A DNA stretch of 64,000 nucleotides, taken from Alphaproteobacteria bacterium. GTDB lineage: Bacteria; Pseudomonadota; Alphaproteobacteria; DSM-16000; Inquilinaceae. Below the pieces are notes generated by a model that saw only the letters and a program-made list of their open reading frames with translations, searched no databases and was not told where the DNA came from. Below, piece after piece: positions 8,925-20,813 of the stretch (position 1 is the first letter of the stretch; every line of letters starts with the position of its first letter). Location: contig JANQIX010000031.1 of the NCBI GenBank assembly GCA_028281925.1, positions 61,868 through 125,867 on the forward strand, in the 5' to 3' direction. The translations under genes were made by a program, and so were the position numbers.

Positions 8925-11069
8925 TCAGCTGTCCAGCCCTGCGCGTTGCAGGGCTTCGACAACGGCGCCGTTTGTCAGGAGTTCCGGCAGGACGATGCCG
9001 TCCGGTGCCCCAGGGCCATAGACCACGTTAAAGGGGATGCCGTAGCGGCCATGGCCTGCCAGGTAGGTCGCAATCGCTTCGTCGGGCCGCGTCCAGTCGG
9101 CCCGCATAGCGGTTACCCCTTCGCCGTCGAGCAGACCTGCAACGGGATTGCGGTCCAGCACCAGGCGTTTGTTGGCTTCGCAGGTAATGCACCAATCGGC
9201 CGTCACGTCGACGAAGACGACGCGGCCATCCGCGACCAGCCTGTCAATCGAAGCCCCGTCGAATGCCGTCCAGGCCCCTTCGATGACCGAGCCCGTGGCA
9301 CCGGCCGGCCGGTCGAACTGTCCCGGCACGAAGAATGCGGCCAATATCACGGCCAGGGCCGTCGCAACGCCGGCCGGCCGGATGCGATCGGGAAGGCGGT
9401 GGCGTATCCACAGCGCCAGCAGGACAGCCGCCATCAACAGGCCGACGATCGCCGCCGCCAAGCCGGAGACCTGAGCGGTCAACACCGTCAGCAGCCACAC
9501 GGCGGTCGCCAGCAGCGGCAGGCTCAGGATCTGCTTCAGCCTGACCATCCAACGGCCGGGGCGTGGCAGCCAGGCGGCGAGCCGCGGCCAGGCGCCGACG
9601 GCCAGATAGGGCAGCGCCATCCCGATGCCAAGAGCCAGGAAGACTGCGACGATCTCTGTCGCGCCGCGCGACAGGGCAAAGCCGATGGCGGTGCCAAGGA
9701 AGGGCGCTGAGCAGGGTGTGGCCAGCAGTGTCGCGAACACGCCTGTGCCGAAGCTTCCGGCCATACCCGAGCCGCCGCCGGCGCGCAGGGCCGCATCACC
9801 GACCCGCGACGGCAGCAGAATCTCGAACCAACCCAAGAGGTTGGCGGCAAAGAGCGTGAGCAGCGCGATCATGAAGATCAGGAAGACCGGCTGCTGGAAC
9901 TGCATGCCCCAGCCCACGGCGCCACCGGCCGACTGTACCGCAATCGCCCCACCGGCAAGCACGAGGAACGAAACGATCACCCCGGCGGCCGACGCCAGGA
10001 AGCCCAGGCGCGTCTCGCGCCGGCTACGGCCGCCATGGCTGATCGCCGACAAGAGCTTGATCGACAGCACGGGCAGCACGCAGGGCATGAGGTTCAGGAT
10101 CAGTCCGCCGAGCAGAGCCAGGGCCAAGATTGTCCACTGCCCCGGTGATGCGGTCGCCCCACCGCCACCGTTTGCGGTGATGGCCGGCGTCGCCTCCATC
10201 GCGCGAACGCCGTCCACCAGCGTCAGCGTGACGGTTTGTCGCGCCAGCTCGGCGGTGTCGTCCGGCCGCTGCAACAGCGGGATCTCGGCCGTCAGAGCCT
10301 CGCGCGCCGAAGCGAAGGTGAAAGTGGGGGCACCGAACGCGAACCCGTCGCCGGCTTCGACGAAAACGTCAGGGGCATCGAAGGAAAAGGCCGATGTCGC
10401 TTCGACAACCAGCGTTGCCGCGTCGCCGCTTCCGCTCACCGACACGCGGTCGATTGCCAGCCCTGCTGCGGCGCCGTCACCGGGGACACGGGCAACGGCG
10501 CGGTCGATCAGGTTCGCGCGCCGGGCGTCGGGCACGGCCTCTCCGGCCGGCAGGTCCAGCGAGACGTCCAGCGTGGCCGGCACGCAGAGATCGCTGCACA
10601 CCAATAGGTCGACCCGCGCCGCAAGCGCGACGGGCTCACCGATCTCGGCCGGCGCGATCGTCAGTGGGAAGATCACTTCGTCTTCATAGCCGAAGGTCTC
10701 AACGCCCAACATGACGTGACGTTCCGGCGCCGGCCACCGAATGGTCGCGTCCGCGAGATTCGCAGACCCTGCCCAGTCCAGCTGCGGCGGCAGGCCGGCA
10801 TCCCCGGGCGACCGCCAATAGGTCTTCCAGCCTTCGTCCAGATGCAGCTGCAGGGCGGCAGGGATACTCCCAAGCGTCCCGGTCGCATCGACCGCGGCGA
10901 TCAATCGCCCTTCCACGAAGGCTCCGGGGTAGAGCTCGAAGGATTGCCAACGCCCTTTGGCAGCATCGGCCGCATCATTGGCCAAGAGCGCCAGGCCGGC
11001 GACCACAATCGCGACGGCACGTCGGCACAGGGCGCCAAGCCCGGCGGATATGCGATCGCTTCCCCTCAT
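8925..11069 (-). CDS. ScsB-type DsbD family protein-disulfide reductase
   Basis: This 714-residue protein has a signal peptide (residues 1-36), a large periplasmic N-terminal region with a LVCSDLCVP cysteine pair, an eight-helix membrane domain with the redox cysteines in NLMPCVLP and ATPCSAPF, and a C-terminal thioredoxin-fold domain with WCITC (Cys about 627 and 630). It carries electrons from cytoplasmic thioredoxin through the membrane to periplasmic partners. The extended N-terminal region (E. coli DsbD is about 565 residues) places it with ScsB/copper-tolerance type reductases rather than classical DsbD. No ScsC/ScsD partner is seen nearby. It is upstream of the peroxiredoxin. Confidence 0.9.
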   Translation of the reverse strand: MRGSDRISAGLGALCRRAVAIVVAGLALLANDAADAAKGRWQSFELYPGAFVEGRLIAAVDATGTLGSIPAALQLHLDEGWKTYWRSPGDAGLPPQLDWAGSANLADATIRWPAPERHVMLGVETFGYEDEVIFPLTIAPAEIGEPVALAARVDLLVCSDLCVPATLDVSLDLPAGEAVPDARRANLIDRAVARVPGDGAAAGLAIDRVSVSGSGDAATLVVEATSAFSFDAPDVFVEAGDGFAFGAPTFTFASAREALTAEIPLLQRPDDTAELARQTVTLTLVDGVRAMEATPAITANGGGGATASPGQWTILALALLGGLILNLMPCVLPVLSIKLLSAISHGGRSRRETRLGFLASAAGVIVSFLVLAGGAIAVQSAGGAVGWGMQFQQPVFLIFMIALLTLFAANLLGWFEILLPSRVGDAALRAGGGSGMAGSFGTGVFATLLATPCSAPFLGTAIGFALSRGATEIVAVFLALGIGMALPYLAVGAWPRLAAWLPRPGRWMVRLKQILSLPLLATAVWLLTVLTAQVSGLAAAIVGLLMAAVLLALWIRHRLPDRIRPAGVATALAVILAAFFVPGQFDRPAGATGSVIEGAWTAFDGASIDRLVADGRVVFVDVTADWCITCEANKRLVLDRNPVAGLLDGEGVTAMRADWTRPDEAIATYLAGHGRYGIPFNVVYGPGAPDGIVLPELLTNGAVVEALQRAGLDS

Positions 11070-11296
11070 GCTCAGATCACCCGCATCCTTTGCTTCTTGG
11101 CGCCCCGTCTCGATTTCGGTCGCCGGTCACATCGCGTTGACATTTCATCGTATATAGTTGGTATCGGTCTGTTAGGGGTGTCACAATTGAGCCAGGCTTG
11201 TGTGATAGCAGGATCTCGCAAGCGCCGCATCGAACCCTGCCTGCGGGAGGCACGAGAGGGGAATAGGCCGCTCGGCACCAGAGGAGAGCGACAAGG

Positions 11297-11851
11297 GTGT
11301 ATCTGACTGGCCAGCTGTTGATTGCGATGCCGACGATGCCCGATCCGCGGTTCGAGCGAACGGTCATCTATATGTGCACCCACAGCGACGAAGGCGCCAT
11401 GGGGCTTGTGGTCAACAAGGCGCTGGAGTCGATCAGCTTTGCGGAATTGCTGGAGCAGCTTGAAATCGGCCTCGACTGGCCGACCGGCGGCCACTACCAG
11501 ATCCTCTCAGGCGGACCGGTCGATGCGGGCCGCGGCTTTGTGCTGCATTCCGACGATTTCATGCGGGAAGGCACGAAGGCTGTTCAAGACGGTGTCGCAC
11601 TGACCTGGACCATCGATATTCTGCGCGCAATCGCCGGCGGTACCGGACCGCGGCAGCATCTGCTCGCGCTCGGCTATACCGGCTGGGGACCGGGGCAGTT
11701 GGATGCGGAGATCCAGGCCAACGGATGGCTCCATGCCCCGGCCGACGATGGCCTGCTGTTCGATACGGATCTGGACGCCAAGTGGGAGCGGGCAGTCGCC
11801 AAGATCGGCGTCAGCCCGTCCATGCTCTCCGCCGAAAGTGGCCACGCCTGA
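11297..11851 (+). CDS. YqgE/AlgH family protein (UPF0301)
   Basis: This 184-residue cytoplasmic protein has the family hallmarks: LTGQLLIAMPTMPDPRF at the N-terminus, then GAMGLVVNK, a GGPV motif and the GYTGWGPGQLDAEI block. A GTG start is chosen with GAGGAGAG eleven bases upstream. The family is conserved in proteobacteria, often near ruvX/yqgF, but its role is unclear; AlgH in Pseudomonas affects alginate expression. The 227-bp upstream gap holds TTGACA at 11137 but only a poor -10 at the right distance, so no promoter is called. Confidence 0.93.
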   Translation: MYLTGQLLIAMPTMPDPRFERTVIYMCTHSDEGAMGLVVNKALESISFAELLEQLEIGLDWPTGGHYQILSGGPVDAGRGFVLHSDDFMREGTKAVQDGVALTWTIDILRAIAGGTGPRQHLLALGYTGWGPGQLDAEIQANGWLHAPADDGLLFDTDLDAKWERAVAKIGVSPSMLSAESGHA

Positions 11852-11860
11852 GTCTCTAGG

Positions 11861-12655
11861 TCAGGCGGCGGCAAGGCTCCGCCGCGCCGCACGGCGGCGG
11901 ACTGCATCTCCAAAGGCCCGGAACAGCGCCGCCGATGGGGGATCCTCCGCAAACCGCCACTCGGGATGCCATTGGACGGCCAGTGCAAAGCCGTCCACGC
12001 CATGCAGGTTGGTGACGCGCACAGCCTCGACCTGACCGTCCGGCGCCACGGCATCGACCGTCAGCCCGGGCGCCAGCCGGTCGATGCCCTGCCAGTGCAG
12101 CGAGTTCACCGGGAACGTGTCCAACCCCGTTAGGGCGTTCAGAGCGCCGCCCGGCGTCAGCCGCACGTCATGGGCGTGGGCGAACTTGATCTCCATGTCT
12201 TCAGACTGCGGCGCGCGGTGGTCCATCCGCCCGGCAACCTCGTGCACCTTCTGATGCAGTGTTCCGCCGAGGGCCACGTTGAGTTCCTGCAACCCGCGGC
12301 AGATGGCGAGCACAGGAACGCGAGCCGCCAGCGCCGCGTCGATCAGCGGCAGCGTCACCGCATCCCTGTCCGCATCGTGCAGCGTGCCGGCGTCGCTCGC
12401 GGGGCCGCCGTAGTGCTGCGGCTCCACATTGGAGAGGCTGCCCGTCAGCATGAGGCCATCGACCCTGGCCACAAGAGACCGGACATCGACCGGCGTTCCA
12501 AGCGCCGGCACCAGCCAAGGCATCGCCCCCGCCCCGTCGGTAACCGCGCGGACATACTTGTCGCCGACAACATGGAACGGCCGGTCGCCGACGAACTTGT
12601 TGCAGCAGGGAACCGCGACGACCGTGAAGGGCTGTTGCCTGTCTGTCTGCACCAT
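11861..12655 (-). CDS. Class-I glutamine amidotransferase-like hydrolase (PuuD type)
   Basis: This 264-residue protein resembles gamma-glutamyl-gamma-aminobutyrate hydrolase. The nucleophile Cys119 lies in LAICRGLQELNVALGG, and the His/Glu of the triad lie in AVQWHPEW near residue 233. The N-terminus has the family's ..VPCCNK and the MLTGSLSNVEP loop. In putrescine breakdown PuuD releases GABA from gamma-Glu-GABA; here no other puu genes are present, so the substrate is open. The start at 12655 is placed just before the divergent desaturase gene. A polyamine-type binding protein lies 1 kb away, a loose contextual link only. Confidence 0.88.
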   Translation of the reverse strand: MVQTDRQQPFTVVAVPCCNKFVGDRPFHVVGDKYVRAVTDGAGAMPWLVPALGTPVDVRSLVARVDGLMLTGSLSNVEPQHYGGPASDAGTLHDADRDAVTLPLIDAALAARVPVLAICRGLQELNVALGGTLHQKVHEVAGRMDHRAPQSEDMEIKFAHAHDVRLTPGGALNALTGLDTFPVNSLHWQGIDRLAPGLTVDAVAPDGQVEAVRVTNLHGVDGFALAVQWHPEWRFAEDPPSAALFRAFGDAVRRRAARRSLAAA

Positions 12656-12739
12656 CTGGCTCTCTCTGCCCCGGGTACGCGGCATTACATCGCCGTATCG
12701 TGACTTGGGCTGGGCGACCGATTGCGACATATCCAGAGC

Positions 12740-13558
12740 ATGTTGCCTGAGACCGTGCAAGCGCTGTTGAGTTGGAAGGCGGCCATCGTGTTCGCCTGGA
12801 TCGCCTCGCTTTTCGCCATCGAGCGGGTGGTGCCGGCGGCCCTGCGCCCGGACGGCGAGGGGTATGGCGGCTGGCGGCGCGTGGTCCGCAACCTTGCTTT
12901 CTGGCTGATCAATGTGGGCCTGTCGCCGCTGATCGTCGTGCCCGTGTCCGTCTGGGCGGCCGGATTTGCGTTCGGATCGGTCGGCGCCTGGCGGCCGGAC
13001 TGGTGGGCGGGTGTGCCAGCGTTGCTGCTCGATCTGCTGGTGCTCGACGTCCTGATCTACTGGTGGCACAGGGCCAACCACACCGTACCGTTCTTGTGGC
13101 GGTTCCATGAGATCCACCATCTCGACCGGTTTCTCGACACCACGACAGCGCTGCGGTTCCATTTCGGGGAGTTGCTGTTGAGCGCGCTCGCCCGGGCGGC
13201 GATCATCATCCTGCTCGACATTCCCATAGCCTCCATCCTGGTGTTCGAGGTGGTGGTGCTGCTGGCCACGGTGTTCCACCACTCAAACCTGCAGCTTCCC
13301 CGGCGGTTCGAAGGGCTCTTGGCGCATCTGATCATCACGCCGTCGATCCACTGGGTGCACCACCATGCCATCCGAAAGGATACGGACAGCAACTATGGGA
13401 CCATCCTAAGCGTCTGGGACCGTGTGTTCGGCTCGGCTAGCCGCACTTCGCGTTGGGCTACCATGCCGATCGGGGTGGAACGGCTGGACGAAAAGCCGCT
13501 CTCGGCACTGTTGGCCCGCCCATTTGCCGGCCTCTGGCCGGGACGCAATCGCCGCTGA
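12740..13558 (+). CDS. Sterol desaturase/fatty-acid hydroxylase family membrane protein
   Basis: This 272-residue di-iron membrane oxygenase has four predicted helices and the histidine boxes that bind iron: HRANH, FHEIHHLD, FHHSN and HWVHHH. The family (sterol desaturase, fatty-acid hydroxylase, alkylglycerol mono-oxygenase, carotenoid hydroxylase relatives) inserts oxygen or a double bond in lipids. The exact substrate cannot be assigned from motifs. ATG 12740 is preferred over TTG 12722. It diverges from the amidotransferase gene with an 84-bp gap. Confidence 0.9.
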   Translation: MLPETVQALLSWKAAIVFAWIASLFAIERVVPAALRPDGEGYGGWRRVVRNLAFWLINVGLSPLIVVPVSVWAAGFAFGSVGAWRPDWWAGVPALLLDLLVLDVLIYWWHRANHTVPFLWRFHEIHHLDRFLDTTTALRFHFGELLLSALARAAIIILLDIPIASILVFEVVVLLATVFHHSNLQLPRRFEGLLAHLIITPSIHWVHHHAIRKDTDSNYGTILSVWDRVFGSASRTSRWATMPIGVERLDEKPLSALLARPFAGLWPGRNRR

Positions 13559-13623
13559 GGGGTGCCGATCCCCGGCCAAGCAGCCTACCAATATACTTCA
13601 GTGTGTTCATAATACGTTGGCGG

Positions 13624-13641
13624 TCGACCCGTTAGGGTCGA
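13624..13641. promoter_or_regulatory. Perfect 7-bp inverted repeat upstream of the binding-protein/kinase operon
   Basis: TCGACCC and GGGTCGA flank a 4-base loop, 90 bases before the binding-protein start. It could be an operator for the following two-gene operon or the end of the upstream transcript, but there is no T-run. Weak evidence. Confidence 0.3.
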
Positions 13642-13732
13642 AAGTCGCGAATTTTCCCCGCCGCTGCTCGCCTGCGGCCTGGGTTTGTGCGATCTAGAGG
13701 TACCCTTTCCCAGCTTCCTTGGATGGACGAAG

Positions 13733-14830
13733 ATGTTCGGCACTTCTCTGTTGAGCCTGCTCCGGCTCCGGCTGACCGTCTTGCTGATGATCTGTGCGAT
13801 CCATCCTGAGGCTTGGGGCCAAACAGCCCCAGACAATGCAGACGGCGCCGTGCTTCGGCTTCTCAACTGGTCGGAATACATGGACCCCGAACTGCTGGAT
13901 GCCTTCGAGCAGGAAACCGGCGTCACGGTCGAAGAGCTCTACTTCGAGAACGACCTGGTACGGGACCAGATGGTTCTTCAGACCGACGGCGGCCACGGGT
14001 TCGATCTGTTCGTTCTCGATGATCTGATCCTGCCATTCTACATAGAGCGCGGCTGGCTTGCCCCACTGGAGCCGGAGCTGATACCCAATCTGTCCAACAT
14101 CGCCCCCCGTTGGCAGACTCTCGGGCCGCAGTTCGAGGATTATGCCGTACCCTATTTCTGGGGAACCTTGGGCATCGCCTATCGCGCCGATCTGATCGCC
14201 GAACCGATCACCAAATGGCGGCAACTCCTTGAGCCGGCAGAAGAGTTGCGCGGCCGGATCGTTATGCTGACAGATCCGTACGAGTTGGTGGGCAGCGCAT
14301 TGTTCGCTTTGGGACACGCGTACAACACCAGCGTCGATACCGAATTGGCGGCGGCGGCCGCTCTGCTCGACCGACAGCGGCCGCACCTCTATGCCTACGG
14401 CTATATTGCGCTGACCGAAGAGGCGGATCTCGTCACCGGCGACGTGTATGCTGCGACCATGTATTCCGGCGAAGCCCTGTACCTTCAGGAATTCAACGAG
14501 AACATACGCTATGTCATTCCCGAGGAGGGGTCGCGTGTGTGGGTCGACTACATCGCGGTTGCCGAAACGTCGGCCCAGAAGGAAGCGGCAATGCGGTTCA
14601 TCGACTTCCTGAACGAACCGCATAATGCGGCACAGCTGGCGCAATACGTCTACTTCGCATCGCCCAACACGGCTGCGGAAGCATTGCTGCCCGAAGATTT
14701 CCTGACCGATGACGTCATTTACCCGCCTGCCAATGTGCTTGAGCGGTGCGTGTTCTATGACGCCGCGATGCCGGCTGCGGCGATCCGTGCGCGTACGGAA
14801 ATCGTCGCAGACCTGACACGCCAGCGATGA
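13733..14830 (+). CDS. Periplasmic polyamine-type (PotD/PotF-like) solute-binding protein
   Basis: This 365-residue protein has a signal peptide (residues 1 to about 29, ending AWG/Q) and the spermidine/putrescine-binding fold. It shows LNWSEYMDPELLDAFEQETG at the N-terminus, then VPYFWGTLGIAYR and the IPEEGSRVWVDYIAV block typical of PotD/PotF. No permease or ATPase gene is adjacent; six bases after its stop comes a hybrid histidine kinase. The likely role is therefore ligand sensing, with the loaded protein docking on the kinase's periplasmic domain (inference), rather than transport. The start is taken at the ATG that opens the signal peptide. Confidence 0.88.
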   Translation: MFGTSLLSLLRLRLTVLLMICAIHPEAWGQTAPDNADGAVLRLLNWSEYMDPELLDAFEQETGVTVEELYFENDLVRDQMVLQTDGGHGFDLFVLDDLILPFYIERGWLAPLEPELIPNLSNIAPRWQTLGPQFEDYAVPYFWGTLGIAYRADLIAEPITKWRQLLEPAEELRGRIVMLTDPYELVGSALFALGHAYNTSVDTELAAAAALLDRQRPHLYAYGYIALTEEADLVTGDVYAATMYSGEALYLQEFNENIRYVIPEEGSRVWVDYIAVAETSAQKEAAMRFIDFLNEPHNAAQLAQYVYFASPNTAAEALLPEDFLTDDVIYPPANVLERCVFYDAAMPAAAIRARTEIVADLTRQR

Positions 14831-14836
14831 CGCGCG

Positions 14837-17197
<2,361 letters not shown>

Positions 17198-17305
17198 CCG
17201 ACACAGCCGATGATCGTTCAGTATCGGAATTCACTTGTGGCTCGGGTCCCGTCCGTGGGTTACGCTGGCTGCCGTCAAAAAAAGGGCATTTGGGAGGCCT
17301 GTCGC

Positions 17306-17575
17306 ATGACACGCAACGCCCTGACCGCCGGCTTGATGCTGGCAGCTCTGGTCGGATGCACGACCACCGCACCAACCGGCGGGGCGCCGCCCGCGCCGCA
17401 AGCGGAGGTGGTGTTCTCAACGGATCGCGAGATCGAGGTGGCGGTGCCCCCCGGCGGCACCATGCAGGATGCACGCGATGCTGCGCGCCCCTTCTGCTCG
17501 CCACTCAGAGGCCGCCTGTCGCCCGGCCGGACGCTGAACACCGGCAACATCTTGTTCCGCTGCGATCCGCTGTAG
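17306..17575 (+). CDS. Small predicted lipoprotein
   Basis: This 89-residue protein starts MTRNALTAGL with a hydrophobic core and lipobox ALVGC at about residue 18, so it is a likely lipoprotein. The mature part is Pro/Ala-rich, then a compact segment of 50 residues with two cysteines (PFCSP and FRCDPL) that may form a disulfide. GGGAGG lies eight bases before the start. No family is recognised. It ends 17 bases before the convergent lolA stop. Confidence 0.65.
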   Translation: MTRNALTAGLMLAALVGCTTTAPTGGAPPAPQAEVVFSTDREIEVAVPPGGTMQDARDAARPFCSPLRGRLSPGRTLNTGNILFRCDPL

Positions 17576-17591
17576 CGGTCGCCAGCTGCGT

Positions 17592-18206
17592 CTATCGCAA
17601 ACGCGGCAGTACCGAATTGGCGGCGACGAACAGGTCGGCATCCAACGGAACGCCGTAGCGGGCTTCGTTCAGCAACACCTGCGTGGCCACCCCCTGAGCA
17701 TCGACGACGGTCCAGCTGGAGAGCTGCATGGGGTTGGCGCGCAGCACAAGCGTGAGCGTGCCGGCCGCCGGATCGTCGGTCTGGTGCAGGTCCACCTCGA
17801 CGGAGTCTGCCGTGCGGCGAAGCGCGCTGACCGTGATATCGCCCGTCAGCTGGATCTGCTCGCGGGTGATGAAATCGGCCAGCGTGGTTCCGAGCAGCAC
17901 GTCCGACCGCTGCTCAAGCTCGGCGTCCCAGAACGTGAGCATGAAACCGTCGGCGATGTAGAGATAGGGCACGGGCGGGTCGTATTCGATCCGCATCCGA
18001 CCCGGCCGCCACAGATAGAAGTCGCCCTGGGCCACGGCACCATTATCAGCGATCTGCGTGAAGCGCGCCTGAATCGACGTGAGGCCGTTCAGATAGGCGG
18101 CGATCCGCGTCAGGTCGGCCCGGTCCTCCGGACTGGTCTGCGCGTGGCCCGCCCGCGCCATAAGCGCACCGGCGACGGTGGCAGCAAGGAAAGTGCGTCT
18201 CTTCAT
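17592..18206 (-). CDS. lolA: Outer-membrane lipoprotein carrier protein LolA
   Basis: This 204-residue periplasmic chaperone receives lipoproteins from LolCDE and delivers them to the outer membrane. Its signal peptide begins MKRRTFLAATVAG. The fold signature is seen in ARFTQI..NGAVAQGDFYLWRPGRMRIEYDPP, the YLYIADG strand and the LTLVLRANPMQLSSWTVVDAQG region, typical of alphaproteobacterial LolA. It follows ftsK on the same strand with an 81-bp gap, a pairing common in alphaproteobacteria. A frame extends upstream to 18260, but the signal peptide fixes the start at 18206. Confidence 0.9.
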   Translation of the reverse strand: MKRRTFLAATVAGALMARAGHAQTSPEDRADLTRIAAYLNGLTSIQARFTQIADNGAVAQGDFYLWRPGRMRIEYDPPVPYLYIADGFMLTFWDAELEQRSDVLLGTTLADFITREQIQLTGDITVSALRRTADSVEVDLHQTDDPAAGTLTLVLRANPMQLSSWTVVDAQGVATQVLLNEARYGVPLDADLFVAANSVLPRLR

Positions 18207-18287
18207 AAGCCCGGACTCTAACGCGGTTGCTGTGGCGGAAGTACGGCTACGCCAAGACAAACTGATGCAGCCTTCGAGGGCACCGCG

Positions 18288-20798
18288 TCAATCGTCATCC
18301 GGGGCCCGCAGCAGGACCTCGCGCTTGCCGACATGGTTGGCGGCACTCACCATGCCCTCGGCCTCCATGCGCTCTATGATGCGGGCGGCCCGATTGTAGC
18401 CGATCTGCAGATGGCGCTGGATGAAGCTGGTGGACGCCTTGCGCTCCCGCGCCACCAGCGCCACCGCCTGATCGTACAGGTCGTCGCCGCTGTTCCCGCC
18501 CTCCGCAGCCAGAGCGTCGAAGGCCGCGCCTTCGTCCGGATCCTCCAGGATCGCGTCGTTGTAGTTGGGCTCACCCTGCGAACGCAGGAAACGCACCACG
18601 CTTTCCACCTCGCTGTCCGATACGAAGGGACCATGCACGCGCATCAGCCGGCCGCTGCCCGGCATGTAGAGCATGTCGCCCATGCCCAACAGCTGCTCGG
18701 CGCCCTGCTCACCCAGAATGGTGCGGCTGTCGATCTTGCTGGTCACCTGGAAGCTGATCCGGGTCGGGAAGTTCGCCTTGATGGTGCCGGTGATGACGTC
18801 GACCGACGGGCGTTGGGTCGCCATGATCAGGTGGATGCCGGCCGCTCGCGCCATCTGAGCCAAACGCTGGATCGCCGCTTCGATGTCCTTGCCGGCGACC
18901 AGCATCAGGTCGGCCATCTCGTCGACCACCAGCACGATGAAGGGCAGCTCCGTCAGGTCCAGCGCATGCTCTTCGAACAGCGGCTTGCCGGTGTCGGGGT
19001 CGAAGCCTACCTGCACCCGCCGTGTCAGCGCCTCGCCGGATTCGCGTGCCTGCCGCAGGCGCTGGTTGAAGCCATCGATGTTGCGCACACCGAGCTTGGC
19101 CATGGCGCGATAGCGGTCTTCCATCTCCCGCACCGCCCATTTCAGGGCGACCACGGCCTGCTTGGGATCGGTGACAACCGGGGTCAGCAGATGCGGGATG
19201 CCGTTATAGGTGCTGAGCTCCAGCATTTTGGGGTCGACCATGATGAATCGCGCCCGGTCCGGCGGCAGCCGGTAGAGCAGCGACAGGATCATGGTGTTGA
19301 TCGCCACCGACTTGCCCGACCCGGTGGTGCCGGCGACCAGCAGATGCGGCATCCGCGCAAGGTCGGCGATGATCGGCTGGCCGCCGATATCCTTGCCCAG
19401 CACCAGCGGCAGACGCCCGGTCGCGCGTTCGAATGCCTGGCTGGCCAGGATCTCGCGCAGATACACCGTTTCGCGCCGCTGGTTGGGAAGCTCGATCCCG
19501 ATGACGTTGCGGCCCGGCACCACGGCCACGCGCACGGACACGGCACTCATCGAGCGGGCGATGTCGTCGGCCAGGCTGATGACGCGGCTGGACTTGGTGC
19601 CGGGCGCCGGCTCCAGCTCATAGAGGGTGACGACCGGGCCCGGGTTCACCCGCACGATCTGGCCGCGCACGCCGAAATCGCCCAGCACGCCTTCCAGCAG
19701 CTCCGCATTGCGCGAAAGGGCTGAATCGTCGGGCTTCTGGGGACCCTTTGCCGGGTCGGGCAGCCCCAGGAGATCCAGCGCCGGCAGCTCGTAATCCCCC
19801 GGCGGCGCCAGGTCCAGGCTGGCCTGGCGTTCGTCGACTACGCGGCGGCCCGCCGGCAGGGGACCGGGCCGCGGCGCCACCACCTTGGCCGACCGATCAC
19901 CCTCGTCGTTCAGAGACGGTGCTGCCGGGCCACGGTCGCGGTCTTGGACCGCCCGCTCCTCATCCAGTTCGCCCAAGAGACGGCGCACCAGCGCCGGGTC
20001 GTCCTCTTGCATCAGAGGATCGCGACGGGCCGTCCGGCGAACGGCTGGCAGCCGCAGTCGGGAAAGAAGTGGCGCTACCGCGGCCACACCCCGCCGCCCT
20101 GCACGTATGACCACCGGTGTCCAGGTCCGCGCGAACCGCCATGCGACACCGCCGGCGGTGCCCAGGCCATGACCAGTCCGGATGAACAGCCGCCGCCACT
20201 CCGACCAGGTAAGCCCGATGGCAACCAGCCAGGCGATGCCAGCGGGAATGGCCGCCGCGAGCGGGATCCAGGAGGCATCGGCCACCGAGAACCTCAGCAG
20301 CAAGGTTTCGGTGATCTGGTCGCTCAGCAAGGCGCCGACCGCGCCCCCCAGCCCCGTTGCACTGGCCCAGGCCGCCGGCGCTTGCACCGGCGCCAGAGCC
20401 AGTGCGGTCAGCAGCAGGGCGATGGGCATCGCGATGGCGCGCTGCCAGAGCTGCCGCATGGGATGCTGCCGCACCATCTGCCAGCCCCAGACGAAGAAGG
20501 CCAGCGGCGGAAGGAAGGCCGCGAGCCCAAGCGTCTGGATGAAGAGGTCGGCCGGATAGGAACCAAGCGAGCCAAGCGCGTTCCCCGCCGGACCGCCGGC
20601 CGCAGAATTCCACGACGGGTCGCTGGGATTGTAGGTGAGCAGCGCCAGCAAAAGCGCACCGGCTAGAACGATCAGGGCACCGCCGCCGATCTCACGGATC
20701 CGTCGCTGCAAAAAGCCGCGGGCACCTTCGGGCAGGAAGGCGGACCTGCGCATCCCTGCCGCGCCGCGTGAGAGACCCCGGGTGCTGCTGTCAACCAT
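18288..20798 (-). CDS. ftsK: DNA translocase FtsK
   Basis: This 836-residue septal DNA pump moves chromosome ends during division. The N-terminal 190 residues carry four membrane helices, followed by a basic, low-complexity linker to about residue 340. The RecA-like motor has Walker A GTTGSGKS (about residues 490-497), Walker B (FIVLVVDEMADLM) and the SRVISLADDIARSMSA entry block. The C-terminal gamma winged helix (about 770-830, SFIQRHLQIGYNRAARI) reads KOPS/FtsK-orienting sites. GGGAGGGGGG supports the start. It lies between a DapC-like aminotransferase gene and lolA, a typical alphaproteobacterial order. Confidence 0.96.
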   Translation of the reverse strand: MVDSSTRGLSRGAAGMRRSAFLPEGARGFLQRRIREIGGGALIVLAGALLLALLTYNPSDPSWNSAAGGPAGNALGSLGSYPADLFIQTLGLAAFLPPLAFFVWGWQMVRQHPMRQLWQRAIAMPIALLLTALALAPVQAPAAWASATGLGGAVGALLSDQITETLLLRFSVADASWIPLAAAIPAGIAWLVAIGLTWSEWRRLFIRTGHGLGTAGGVAWRFARTWTPVVIRAGRRGVAAVAPLLSRLRLPAVRRTARRDPLMQEDDPALVRRLLGELDEERAVQDRDRGPAAPSLNDEGDRSAKVVAPRPGPLPAGRRVVDERQASLDLAPPGDYELPALDLLGLPDPAKGPQKPDDSALSRNAELLEGVLGDFGVRGQIVRVNPGPVVTLYELEPAPGTKSSRVISLADDIARSMSAVSVRVAVVPGRNVIGIELPNQRRETVYLREILASQAFERATGRLPLVLGKDIGGQPIIADLARMPHLLVAGTTGSGKSVAINTMILSLLYRLPPDRARFIMVDPKMLELSTYNGIPHLLTPVVTDPKQAVVALKWAVREMEDRYRAMAKLGVRNIDGFNQRLRQARESGEALTRRVQVGFDPDTGKPLFEEHALDLTELPFIVLVVDEMADLMLVAGKDIEAAIQRLAQMARAAGIHLIMATQRPSVDVITGTIKANFPTRISFQVTSKIDSRTILGEQGAEQLLGMGDMLYMPGSGRLMRVHGPFVSDSEVESVVRFLRSQGEPNYNDAILEDPDEGAAFDALAAEGGNSGDDLYDQAVALVARERKASTSFIQRHLQIGYNRAARIIERMEAEGMVSAANHVGKREVLLRAPDDD

Positions 20799-20813
20799 GG
20801 TCGCCCCCCTCCC

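Noticed and set aside
11137..11165. Sigma-70 promoter before the YqgE gene
   Set aside because: TTGACA is perfect, but the hexamer 17 bases later (GGTATC) is a poor -10.
17198..17305. tRNA gene in this gap
   Set aside because: No cloverleaf: no TTCGA-like T-loop or matching acceptor stem.
19748..20110. Long open frames opposite ftsK and many other genes
   Set aside because: GC-rich genes produce long antisense frames. These show no family motif and no ribosome-binding site, and the opposite strand holds an obvious gene.
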